A stretch of DNA of 64,000 nucleotides from Whitmania pigra (lineage: Eukaryota; Annelida; Clitellata; Hirudinida; Haemopidae): assembly GCA_021613335.1 (NCBI GenBank), contig JAJTWR010000416.1:183501-247500 (forward strand), in the 5' to 3' direction. A program made the position numbers and the translations under genes. Below are positions 13,373 to 25,313 of the stretch, in pieces. The notes below the pieces were generated by a model, which had not been told where the DNA came from, did not search any database, and saw nothing but the letters and a program-made list of their open reading frames with translations. The stretch's first letter is position 1. Each line of letters begins with the position of its first letter.

Positions 13373-14911
13373 GATCGTGGCTGGTCTGTTGCTGGTCCTC
13401 TTTGAGTGGCCAATCGTCTAAGGCCTGTCTTGGTTCTTCGTTTAATGAGATCTAAAAACGATCACATGGAATAGACTCATTGTGTCTTTGTAATACTTAA
13501 TCAGACGACTAAAAACGCTTAATTCTGCTTCGGTATTACAATTAACATCCTAAAGGGTTCATGCGAAACTCCGGAATAATCTGCCACAATTCGACGACAA
13601 GTGATTAGTGAAAGAGTATTGCCAGCACATTCTCTGGACCGCCACTAAATTATATTATCATTATTGTGTGTGTGTGTTTTATTGTTTAACAAATAAATAA
13701 ATAAATAAAAATAACAAATGTCTCAAACATCTAACGAACGCATTGCATAATTAGCAAAAGTCAGAGAAGTGGGGTTGAAAATGATTTGACGTGGTGTTTC
13801 ACTTAACATTAATCCAAGAGCGAAGAATTCTATTTTGTTTAAATTCTCATGAAAAAAGTTGATCAAATGCTTGAAAGTGTTGTTGATCGTTCGACGAAAT
13901 ATTCGATATGGAGCAGTTTGAAAAAACATCAGCTATTATAATTTGTCCTCCAAATATTTTTTAACATCAGAACAATTGTTTTCATGATAAAGTTCCTTAT
14001 TTATTGCACAATGAAATCCACTATTGAAATATCGAAATTCAATCAAAAAAAGTACCTCATCAAGTTATCTGGAATGAGTTTATGTTTCCACTTTTCTAAA
14101 AAAAACTCAAACTTAGCTAGTATTAATCCGATAAAATAGAAGAAAATAATATCCACCAAACAAATGACTCTCGGAAAAAAATTCCACCTCGCAAGCTCCA
14201 CAACGGGCTGACTAGGCACCGCTCACTTACACGGGCATAAATAGTTAAGATTTGTCTCAGCAGCCCTCACTCTTACGCGCAGAGACTGAAAGGAGCATAT
14301 CGCCAGACACTTGGAAATTCGTAGTTCCCATCGAGGCCATATCACACGTTCTCACGGGGCAAATTCTTCTCTAAAGATTAACACGCATGCCTCAAATCTC
14401 TTGCAGCGAGTTTCGAACAAAAACATCCCGATGCCGAAGGTGATTTATGCCGACTTAAGGAAATGGTTGTTTGGAAATGGCTGCTTTCCATCCGGAGTTA
14501 ACCGGATGAATCATATGAGTCCATGTAGAGTACAGATCTTCCTCCTCAAAAAATGCCGAGCCAGAATAGAATATCTGCTCGATTAGGCGTGGTGCCACAC
14601 GGTAGGCGTTCACGAAGGTTGAACGAGCGAGGCTCTCAGAAGTTCAAATATTTTTTTATGCAAAAAAACATTAAACGACATTTTACACAAAAACATGAAA
14701 ACACGGGTTCAATTTTCGTTATTGTTCTCGATGTTAATTTTTCAAAGTCGATCGAGTGACTCATGAATCAGATGATCAACTTCTGCTGTTCGGTTCTAAC
14801 AAAAGAGTAGTGATTTTTTCTTTCTGCAATTGATGAAAATGATTATTTCTGTAAGCAAAGCAGAAATTATTACGGAAGGCTGTGTTTATTTGACCCAGAC
14901 GATGAACTTAC
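13373..14911. other. Intergenic region upstream of the perlecan-like gene
   Basis: Presumably holds the minus-strand promoter of the perlecan-like gene; an inverted CCAAT-type motif (GATTGGCC on the minus strand) lies near 13410, with no convincing TATA box. A minus-strand open stretch around 14450-14640 is somewhat GC-richer but unidentified. A short TG run lies near 13664-13677. Confidence 0.4.
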
Positions 14912-16029
<1,118 letters not shown>

Positions 16030-16469
16030 TGTAAGTACACTACTTACCAAAATAATAAAAATAAATTACTAATTTATTATAAAAAGTACAATGCTGTAAG
16101 TTCTGAAACAGATTTCTCAAGTTTTCTCATTGAGTTTGCATTTAATACATAGCATTTAAACAAATCGCGAAACTTCATCACATTTTATATCGAAAGTTTT
16201 CATTGCCGAGAAATAAAATCCAGGTAGACAACACCTGGTTACCATAGAAACTAAGAAAATAAGAATAACTGACTAACCTAGCGTAAAATCGACATTAAAA
16301 TTTTGAAAATAAATTGCCAATGAATTCAACTTTAAAATGCATAAAATGTCTGAAAAGTAAATTAAAAGAATTTTTAATCGAACAATAACATTAGATTAGC
16401 AATGACGAAATCGTATAGACCAGCTTCAAGAAGTATGTGCATCAAATATAACAATCTGCGCATCGTGGC

Positions 16470-16541
16470 GGGGGTATAGCTCAGTGGCAGAGCATTCGAC
16501 TGCAGATCGAGAGGTCGCCGGTTCAACTCCGGCTGCCCCCT
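16470..16541 (+). tRNA. tRNA-Cys (GCA)
   Basis: The 72-nt cloverleaf folds fully: a seven-pair acceptor stem (GGGGGTA with TGCCCCC, one G-T), D arm GCTC/GAGC, anticodon stem TTCGA/TCGAG with loop CTGCAGA (anticodon GCA at 16502-16504), and T arm GCCGG-TTCAACT-CCGGC. A-box and B-box sequences are intact and a TTTT terminator follows at 16552-16555. No intron. It looks functional. Confidence 0.95.
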
Positions 16542-17053
16542 GCGCAGTATGTTTTGGATGATTTCGATTAGAGAGCGCTAATGTCGTTCGTTAACGAATA
16601 TTATTAATGAATAATAAATATTAATTTGTTAGCGTTAATGAAATTTGTAGCTGATAAATGTTACGAAAATTTATTTGGCATTGCATCTGTTAGATGAAAG
16701 TTTTTGTGAATACGAACTTGTTAATTGTTTAGCCAAGTTGAGCCGAGTATAATTATATTGATTTAATCTAGATCTCTAAGGTAGATGCATTGCATTGAAA
16801 CTAATAATAAATGAAAGTAGTTATCTAATCATTGAAAGTTAAATTTCAGTTTTTTTTTTCGTTGCTCTCAACAAACGTTTCGTAGTTTTTCTTAGCCGTC
16901 TCATGATACAACCTCTGCAGCAGTTTTATCCAAAAGGCTCAATGACGATTACGGTTTTTCCCACGAACACCAAAAAGTTCAAGCAGTCTTTTCCAGACAC
17001 CTGTCGTCTGCTTGTTCCAAGAGCACGCGCGCAATCTTTGGATAGACAAGGTT

Positions 17054-17059
17054 TATAAA
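17054..17059 (+). promoter_or_regulatory. TATA box of the relaxin-receptor-like gene
   Basis: TATAAA in TTTATAAAGG, about 30 bp before a plausible start near 17084. A 5' UTR exon would run to a strong donor at 17244 (AA then GTGAGT), spliced to 18082. Position and splicing fit the downstream gene. Confidence 0.55.
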
Positions 17060-17221
17060 GGGATGAACAGCACCAATGCCAAACGGTTATTCGACTTCAA
17101 CACTGTTTATCACTATTATCAGCGGACAATAGCAACGACCACAACAACAATAACAGCAACTTTAACATTAACGATAATAATAACAATATAATAATAATAA
17201 TACCGACAGTAGCAAGACCAC

Positions 17222-18115
17222 ATGCATCTCAAAGATTTAATTAAGTGAGTTTATTTCAGTATTTCTCATTGAAAACTGTGATGAATTGAATGATTAAATG
17301 ACTGAATGCAATTCATTCTAAGACACAAGTAACCATTTACTCGCAAATTAACTATTGTTGCTTTATTTATCGACTTGCACTGAAATTATGTTCATTTGAG
17401 AAATGCAGTTCATAATTTGCCATCTACTTTTTCAAATCATCATGTGTTTTGAAGCCATTAAACGGAAACATGTAGAAAAATATATTTGTTTATGCATTTC
17501 AATTGGATGCTGTGGCAATGCACGATATGTTATCATCGACTAAAAACTGCTTATGTGTTTAAAACATTTACTCATTTGTTTGGGCGATCTAACACGCGCA
17601 GCACATTTCAAATTTCCTCGAAACAAAACTGCAACTGAAATAAATTCGAGCCTAAATAAAACAATTCGAGTCTAAAACGAGCAATGCTCCGTTGTTTATT
17701 GAAAAGTCCGTTTTCCTCCAAGGCCTGTGGATAAGAGGATTTATGTGGCGCGTTCAGTGTTTTTAGTTTGTCAGTTTGTTTGCTGAATCGGTGGGTTGAA
17801 AATTAACTTTTTTCCGAAGTATGTTTCCACTTTGGCTTATCTTTAATGTTGTTTAGTTTGATAACTATTTAAAAAAAAAACTCGATCGGCATTTAATGTT
17901 TAGAAATTGGCAAGAATTATTTCTAAGTCCCGAATTGGTAATAATAATACGTGCAGCAGTATCATTATTATTAGTTTGTTTGAAGCGCAGTATAATTAAT
18001 AACTTTATAACTTTTAGCGATTATTAAAATGCGATTATTAAAAGTTATGAAATTAATAAATTATTTTTAACTTCTCATCAGCTTCATTCAGCAACTGAGA
18101 TCCCGAGAGGAATAA
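17222..18115 (+). promoter_or_regulatory. Spliced 18-codon upstream ORF touching the receptor start codon
   Basis: The uORF ATG is at 17222 in the first exon. After splicing 17244 to 18082 it reads MHLKDLINFIQQLRSREE and stops with TAA at 18113-18115, immediately before the receptor ATG at 18116. Such an arrangement usually lowers or regulates translation of the main frame; that role is inferred. Confidence 0.5.
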
Positions 18116-21100
18116 ATGAGATTTATCGGGAAATTCAGTGGACAGAGGATATTTCTATTCGTGGCTGTAGTTGCTCCTGTCGTCCTACTGATTAGTAATA
18201 ATTAGATTTTAATATTCTAATTCTTTTTTCGAATAAATGATAAATAAAACTTAATTATAATATTATAATTCATTTATCGTATGTTACATAATAACTACCT
18301 AATTAAAATATTATAGTTTAACATTGGACAATTGCCGTGACAATCCGCCTCGATTTTTTGAGAATAATACGTAAATTGTCATGATAATATTTTAATCGCA
18401 TAATATCTAATAATATTTAGTTACGGACAACAAGCCTGCTTTCTTAGGCGTTCTTTAATCCCAGTCAACACATATTCATGATGCAATAATTTGATAATAT
18501 TGTAATTAGGATACATTTAGGGTAATATCATCAATTAATACAGCAATAGTAAGATATAAATTGAGGTAATTGCAATATTAATGAGGTAATATTACAAAAA
18601 CATTTTTATCAATTTATTATGCAATACTAGGATGAATTTTATCATATAATGATGCAATATTATGATAATATTTATCTAAGCTAATAATAGCTCGTCGAGA
18701 CTTCCTCTTAACCCCATTAACTGCACTCGAATGACCCGTGAAATTCTAAATTTAGAAACATTTACAAACTGTGTCAGTTCAGTAAAAGTTTTTTGATCGA
18801 TTCAAATCAATGAGCAAGGCTTCTTTCTTTGTGTAGTAGCTATTTTTAGCATCACCTCTGAAGGTTGTAACAAAAAAAAAACAAGTTTCAATGTGGATCG
18901 GTGTGTATCATAGAACTGATTTGTTACCATCAAGTTTATAAAATTAACAATAAAATCTCCCCTTTAAATTACATTTCGAAAGTCTTCAAACATCGAAGCC
19001 ACAAAACCATCAAATTCATGTTTATTTGGTGATATTTTGTTCTTTATATATATATATGCAAATATTTAACAGCGTTTAATTTTGTTTTTTGATTTTCAGT
19101 GAAAATATTTCATAAATTTTGAACCAGTTTTTTTTTATTACCACCTGTTCAAACTTTATTGATTTTCCCGCCTCGGCGAACTAAAATCTTGAAACGAAAA
19201 TATTTTCATGAATGAAAGTTACATTTAAGAAAGTCGAAATGAAATTTTATAACTTTCTAATGATCATAAAAAATACTTATATACTATTTAGTTAGAAAAT
19301 AAAATTGTTAAGATATTCTGTTATTAACGTCATTTTTAAATGAACTAAACTTTCAACGCCAAGATTACATCGCTTATCTCAAGAAAAAAAAAAACTCATA
19401 AATGTCCATCTTATAAATTCATTTTATAATCAAAATCAAAAGAACTAGCATTTATAAGATTAAATTTATGGGCTTGAATGTAATAATTATTTGAATGTGA
19501 ATTCATAATAATAAATTCATAAAATAAATTCTTAAAATAATAAGTAAGTTCAAACTAATGTATATCTTCTTCCAGGCATAACGATTCACGACTTAAAAAG
19601 GACAGTAGTTCCAGAAGACTCCGACTGCGTGGACGGAGGACACAAGTGCAACCCGAACTCAACCATCTGCATCCACCACAGTCAGTGGTGCGACGGAAAT
19701 ATGGACTGTCCCTCTGGCGAGGACGAAGAACAAAGGATTTGTCGTTAGATTTTTAAGTTTTTAATTTAAAAAAAAAAATTAGAATAAAAAAGCAAGTGTT
19801 CTGAAATCCTTCGAGAATTATCGATAATTATTAATGGAAAATCGATTAAAGCAGAAAATCGTAGTTAGTTAAAATTTTTAGCATTGAAATTCGACACTAC
19901 AAACAACTTCACTAGAAATTCCTGAATCTTGATCTCCTTTGACAGACGACGGTGGATCATTATCATCAGATCTTGCAACCTGCCTTCATAATATGAAAGG
20001 TGCCATGTCAGAAGTACGTCATAAGGTCAACAGCAGAACATCAGAAGGTTTTTAAAATCATTTGAGCTCTCTTCTAAATATTCAAATTTGCTATGAAATT
20101 CAAAAATAGCTGATACCTATTATAACATTCACTGACATTCGGTCCAGCTTTTTCTAAGTAGTCCAACAATAACACTGAAGGAATTACATGTATTATCAAT
20201 GCATCAAAAATGTTCAATTCAATCATTTGCAATTAAATTTTAATTGGTCTGCATATTAGTACAGCCAATGAAATTCGGTCCAGCTTTTTCTAAGTAGCCC
20301 AACAACACTGAAGGTACTGCATATTTCAATGCAACAACTCAAGCAATTTTGCATCACAAATTTTCAATTCAGACCACAAAGTAAAGACATCCATTTGTAT
20401 TTCTAGTCAACGAAGATGTTTTTCTCTTGTGTTTTGTTTTCAAAGTTGTTTACTTGCAATTTACCGCGAGCACATCGACTTCAAAAACTCGCGTAAATTT
20501 TTTTCTTTTCATTAAAAACCAGTTGGGTTTTTGAACGGCAATAAAATTTTAGAGGTTCTTTTTACTTTTTTTTTTTTTTTTTTGAAAATCCATCTCCATT
20601 TGGCCACAACAAAAACATCCTTGCTTGAGTTTATGCTTCCTGGCTTGGCTAAAAGTTTCAGATATTGGATGCCTTCCATGCAAGAGTCTGACCACTGTTT
20701 TTCTTCATCATCGTTACTTTAATCGGTACTTTTGATGACAAACATTAATACCATGGGATCGTGTTTTCGTGCTTACTTTATTTCCTTTATTCATTTCCTC
20801 CGCAATTCTCGTTAACATCTTAATATTAATTAACATCCTCTTTAATGATTGTAATTCAACTTAATGTTTTTTTTCTTGTTTTGATTTATTATCTTTTATT
20901 ATGTGGAAAAATGATTGTTCACTATCGACATGCTTGTTCAGCGTTGCTGGTTGTCTTCGATTATTGCACGGGTCTGTGTAATTGCAAGAGATTTCCAACA
21001 ATCTCCTGTCGGAAGAAAGAATTGGTGGAGATCCCTCAAAACTTGCCCAACAACACTTTCAATTTGTTAGTTGATTTATCAGTTCTTCATGCATTTAAAC

Positions 21101-24100
21101 GTTTTTGAAGTTGTCCTTAATTATGCAGGATCTTGTCGATGAACAACATCTCAGAAATAAAACCAGGAATGTTTCGAGATACAAAGTTTCTGCAGGGCCT
21201 GTTTGTTTGCTTTGTTTGTTTGCAACGCACTCCTAGAAATTGACGGTGAAACCAATAAACTTTGGCAGGAAACTTGATCGCAACTTCATCAAGAATCTTG
21301 CCTCTAGGGCTTTTGCAGATCTCCACCATCTTGAACGGTTGTTAGTAGAGCTTTGTCTCAAAGTGGTATTAATGCTGGAGTGAATGAAAATTCGATTTTA
21401 TTTTAAAATAGTAACTTGTACGAATAGTTAGCAAGCTTTCTACATTTTTCTCAAATAGATCCGCTATTCCATTATCCGCTATTCTATTACCTCTTATCGA
21501 TTTCCAACGAGTTAATAGCAAACGTCTTCTACACTCTCAACTTCCGTCTGAGTAACTGATATCCAAGTACGCATTGCCCCCAAGCAGTTCCATTTCATAC
21601 AATTATTTTATAAAGCCATTTAATTTTATGCGCTTACGTTTTTCTTAAAATAGAAATATTGCAAAGTGGATATTTATAGTGAATAGCATGTTTAATAAAT
21701 TATTTAGCAAGCCTATTTGTGACTTGTGGAATCCATTATTAGATTCCTTATTTATTCCAGAGTGTTGCACAAGAATCTCCTGGAAGAAATACTTCCAGAT
21801 GTTTTTCAATGTCGGAGGTTGAAATATTTGTTAGTGGAATTCACTTTTTTTTTGCAGAATTCTTTTATCAATTTTGCCATCATGTTTGACATTGCAGAGA
21901 CTTGAGCGCAAACAGAATCAAATTCGTACACGCTAAATCCTTCGATTCGCTTCCTTCTCTCGGCTGTTTGATGGTTGTTACTGGTCTTCTAAATGTTCCA
22001 TTCACCTTAAATTAATTAATTAATTCATTAGTTCATTCTATTCATTTTAAATTAATTCATTAGTTTATCTATGATCTCTTATAAATGTTTTGATGCTTCC
22101 AGTTGGAGAACAACATGCTGGGAAGTCAAGAGCCAATCATCTTTTCTCTGCCTCCAAAATGTTCATATGTGTTCGTAATGAAATTATTTATAAAAATTCA
22201 TTTCTTCTAAGCTTTTAACAGTTGATTGCTAGACGAATTGAATAAACCAAATTTAAAAATTAAAGCAGTATTTTACTGTAAATTGGATGGCTTTACTTTA
22301 GATATTATTTCTGGCATCTAAATTAATTATTTCTTTATAAATAGCGACCTCTCCCAAAATATGTTAAAGATCATTCGAAAAGACACTTTCACCTCATGTC
22401 CTGGCGTCAAAACATTGTACGTTCGAGTCATCAATTTTCATTCAGCAAATCTTTGACGTCAGCGAAGTGATATTTATTTATTTATTACTTATTTATTTAT
22501 TTATTACTTATTTATTTGTTTGTTTGTTACTTATTTATTTATTTATTTATTACTTATTTCAGATTGTTGGAAAAAAATTCCATCGTAAAAATTGAAAACA
22601 ACGCGTTTGAAAAATGCTCGCAGCTCACAGACTTGTGAGAATTTTTTTTTTATCTCAGCGTTGATGCTAAGCTTTCTCTTTCGTAGAGTAAATTAAGTTG
22701 AGGCATTTTGACATTTCAGAGTTTTGAGCGAGAACAACATATCCTCACTGCCACTTGAACTCCAGGAAGCATCGACTGGTTATTCGACGATTGAACATTT
22801 GTCAGTTTTATTCTTAGTAATAATTTGCAATGCTCTCTCAATTGTATCAATTGTTTTGTCAATTGTATCAATTATTTTGTCAAGGGACGTTGCAAACAAT
22901 CCGATAACGTGGATTTCTCAGGAGACGCTCCTACAACTTCCGAACTTATTCTCATTGTGAGATAATTAAATTATATTTATAATGAATTGGTAAAGTATTA
23001 ATTACACTAATATATTAATAATATTATAATAATGAAAAACTGTTGGAAAATATTCATTTTCAAGGAATTTAACCGGCGTACCGGTGATAAATTTGAACAA
23101 AAGGTCGTTTCAATCTATGAGAAATTTCTTCTCAATGTGAGTCACGAATCGTTATTTGTTTACGTTCATCATGAATAATTTACATAATTAACAATTACAT
23201 AACAATTATTTTATAATTACGGCTTAGCAATCAACTAAATGAAGTGAATAAATTTAAACAGTGAATTTTCCACTTTTGAAATGTGCCGTTACGCTCCATC
23301 TGTGATAATGTGCAAGCCGAAGACCGATGGAATTTCCACCATTTACAACCTCCTCGACCTAACCATCCTCGGCGCGTTCATCTGGATCGTTGGCATGGTA
23401 ACGTGCTTCGGCAACCTCCTGGTAATGATTTGCAGGACTGCATTCAACGAGGAAAAGAACATCCACTCACTTTTCATCAAAAATCTCGCAGGTGTGGTCG
23501 GTGATTTGCATATTTTCCGCTAGATAAATTATCACTATTTATTTTCATTATATTATTTATAGTATATAATTATAATGATTATATTGTGTAATAAAAATTA
23601 ATATTATAACTAGTAATTCCATAGTTATTATTATTACAATGAATGCGACGCAACAAAGTTCATATCCAAAAGCCAAATGACAAATTCAACAAGTTCTAAA
23701 GAACAATCTAAGACTTAACTAATATTAGCTAAATAATAGCCGTTTTGCACATTCTATTACCCTAGAGCAGAATTTATTACTTAAAATTATAGAATTTATA
23801 GCATCATTTACATTACATTTACATTACAACATCAACTTCAAAATTACTTCTTTACAGCTGCCGACTTTATGCTCGGCGTGTACCTGCTCGTCATTGGAAG
23901 TCACGACATCATGTACCGCGATCATTACAACAAGTTCGCTCTGGACTGGATGGAAAGTTGGACTTGTCGCGCAACTGGGTTCATGGGGGTCATGTCCATA
24001 GAGGTGTCGGTTTTCATACTCACTTGCATGAGTCTCGAATGCTGTCTCACCGTCTGCTTTCCCTTTCAACCGCGTACGATGACCGTTGGCAGAGCCGCAG

Positions 24101-24818
24101 GACTGCTGATGGCGATTTGGCTATCTGGTGCAGTTATAGCCGGTGTGCCGATTCTGTTTGTCTCTCATTTTGGCCAGTTTTACGGTAGCAACGGCGTTTG
24201 TCTTCCGCTCTACATACACGACCCCTACATGAGTGGCTGGCAGTACTCCACTTTCATCTTTAATTTTGTCAACGTAATCGGAATGCTGGTCATCATAGCC
24301 AGTTATTCCATAATATTCTACAACATGAGGCGAACGAGAGCCAGAATTCCTGTTGTTTTGACCACGGTTGCCAACTCTAGTGGTACAATTGTTACCGATG
24401 ACCAGCTCATCAGGAAGATGAAGAATTTGGACAAGAGATTGTTCTTCATTGTGTTGAGCAATATCCTGTGCTGGATTCCGATCAGTGTTATCAAGTTACT
24501 GGCCCTTCACTCGGTTCAATTTCCGTGTGAGTATTAAAAGTTTTGTTAAGCGAGAATAAAACCTGAAAAAAATGAATTCTTACAAAAAAACAATTTGTTA
24601 TGTTCTTTAAAAAATCTTCCTTTTTTTTCTTAGCGTTATCCCACGCATGGTTGACGATATTTATCATTCCGATCAATAGCGCTCTGAATCCTATCATCTA
24701 TTCAGTGACAACTCCGACTTTCAGGAGAAAATTGATGACCTGTTGTAACCTCAGTAAAATGCAGGATGATTTCAGAAGATTTGCTATGATCCTCAGAACT
24801 CATTTGAGAGGTCACTAA
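18116..24818 (+). CDS. Relaxin-family-type receptor (LDLa + LRR + rhodopsin-like 7TM; RXFP/type C LGR)
   Basis: Coding exons: 18116-18194, 19576-19743, 20942-21065, 21129-21200, 21269-21340, 21761-21829, 21898-21973, 22103-22170, 22345-22416, 22563-22634, 22720-22800, 22885-22956, 23065-23136, 23262-23491, 23858-24526, 24634-24818. They sum to 2181 nt, 726 codons plus stop. Order: signal peptide (RIFLFVAVVAPVVLLIS), LDLa with six cysteines (SQWCDGNMDCPSGEDEE), LRR-NT cysteine cluster (GLCNCKRFPTISC), ten LRR exons mostly of 72 nt and phase 2, then seven TM helices, with NPIIY in TM7. Only type C LGRs combine one LDLa with LRRs and a rhodopsin-like 7TM, so this is a plasma-membrane peptide receptor of the RXFP type; ligand and G protein are not visible. 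After TM3 the usual E/DRY-type position reads SLECCLTVCFPF, lacking the basic residue. The next exon suggests an alternative tail. A polyadenylation signal is at 25502. Confidence 0.9.
20138..20320. repeat. Degenerate intronic duplication, spacing about 136 bp
   Basis: TTCGGTCCAGCTTTTTCTAA appears at about 20138 and again at about 20274, each followed by AGTAG(T/C)CCAACAA and CACTGAAGG. It lies in the intron between the receptor LDLa and LRR-NT exons. Confidence 0.85.
22471..22557. repeat. TTTA/TTAC-type short tandem repeat
   Basis: ATTT tetranucleotides interrupted by TATTACTT units, in an intron of the receptor LRR region just before the exon at 22563. Confidence 0.85.
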
Positions 24819-24948
24819 GTTGAGTTATTATTCATCCATTAGTTAACATCAATCAAATGCATTCAATTACAATTAAAAAAACAAACACACCTACCATTGA
24901 AGTTCGTTTGAAGCATGTTTCTGAAAAATTCTTAACTACAAGGTTCAG

Positions 24949-25313
24949 ATCGGCCACGGTGCATGTCGAAAATAAGCGGAGGAACGGCCATGAGCTTTCT
25001 GGGACTCCAGGACATCCTCCTCCTCCTCCACAGGTTCAGAGTTTCCAGTGCCAGCAGCCAAAACAGAAACGAAGAATCCTTTGAAGTCCAACGCTTGAAC
25101 AATGACGCACGTCTCACCACCGTCACCATTGAGTACAAACACTCGAAGAGAAAAACACTGCCCTCGAGAGTGAGGGCATTCTCACTGACTGGTGCCGAAG
25201 TCCTGCTCGCGGTTCCTAAAGTCGGGTGGTCCATGATCCCCAGGAGAAACTCACTCGGCCCTGGCTTAGGATATGCTTTTAGGGAAACTTTTATGAGGAA
25301 CTCACAACTTTAG
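24949..25313 (+). CDS. Probable alternative last exon of the receptor (extended cytoplasmic tail)
   Basis: If the last receptor exon is spliced at 24810 (donor GTCACT, weak) to an acceptor at 24948 (AAGGTTCAG), the frame continues without a stop to TAG at 25311-25313. The total becomes an exact multiple of three (845 codons plus stop). The added 120 or so residues are basic and serine/threonine-rich (for example RLTTVTIEYKHSKRK and SMIPRRNSLG), which suits a phosphorylated GPCR tail. Base composition is clearly GC-richer than the flanking UTR-like DNA, as for coding sequence. Intron retention gives the short form ending LRGH. The alternative is that this is 3' UTR with a chance open frame. 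Confidence 0.5.
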
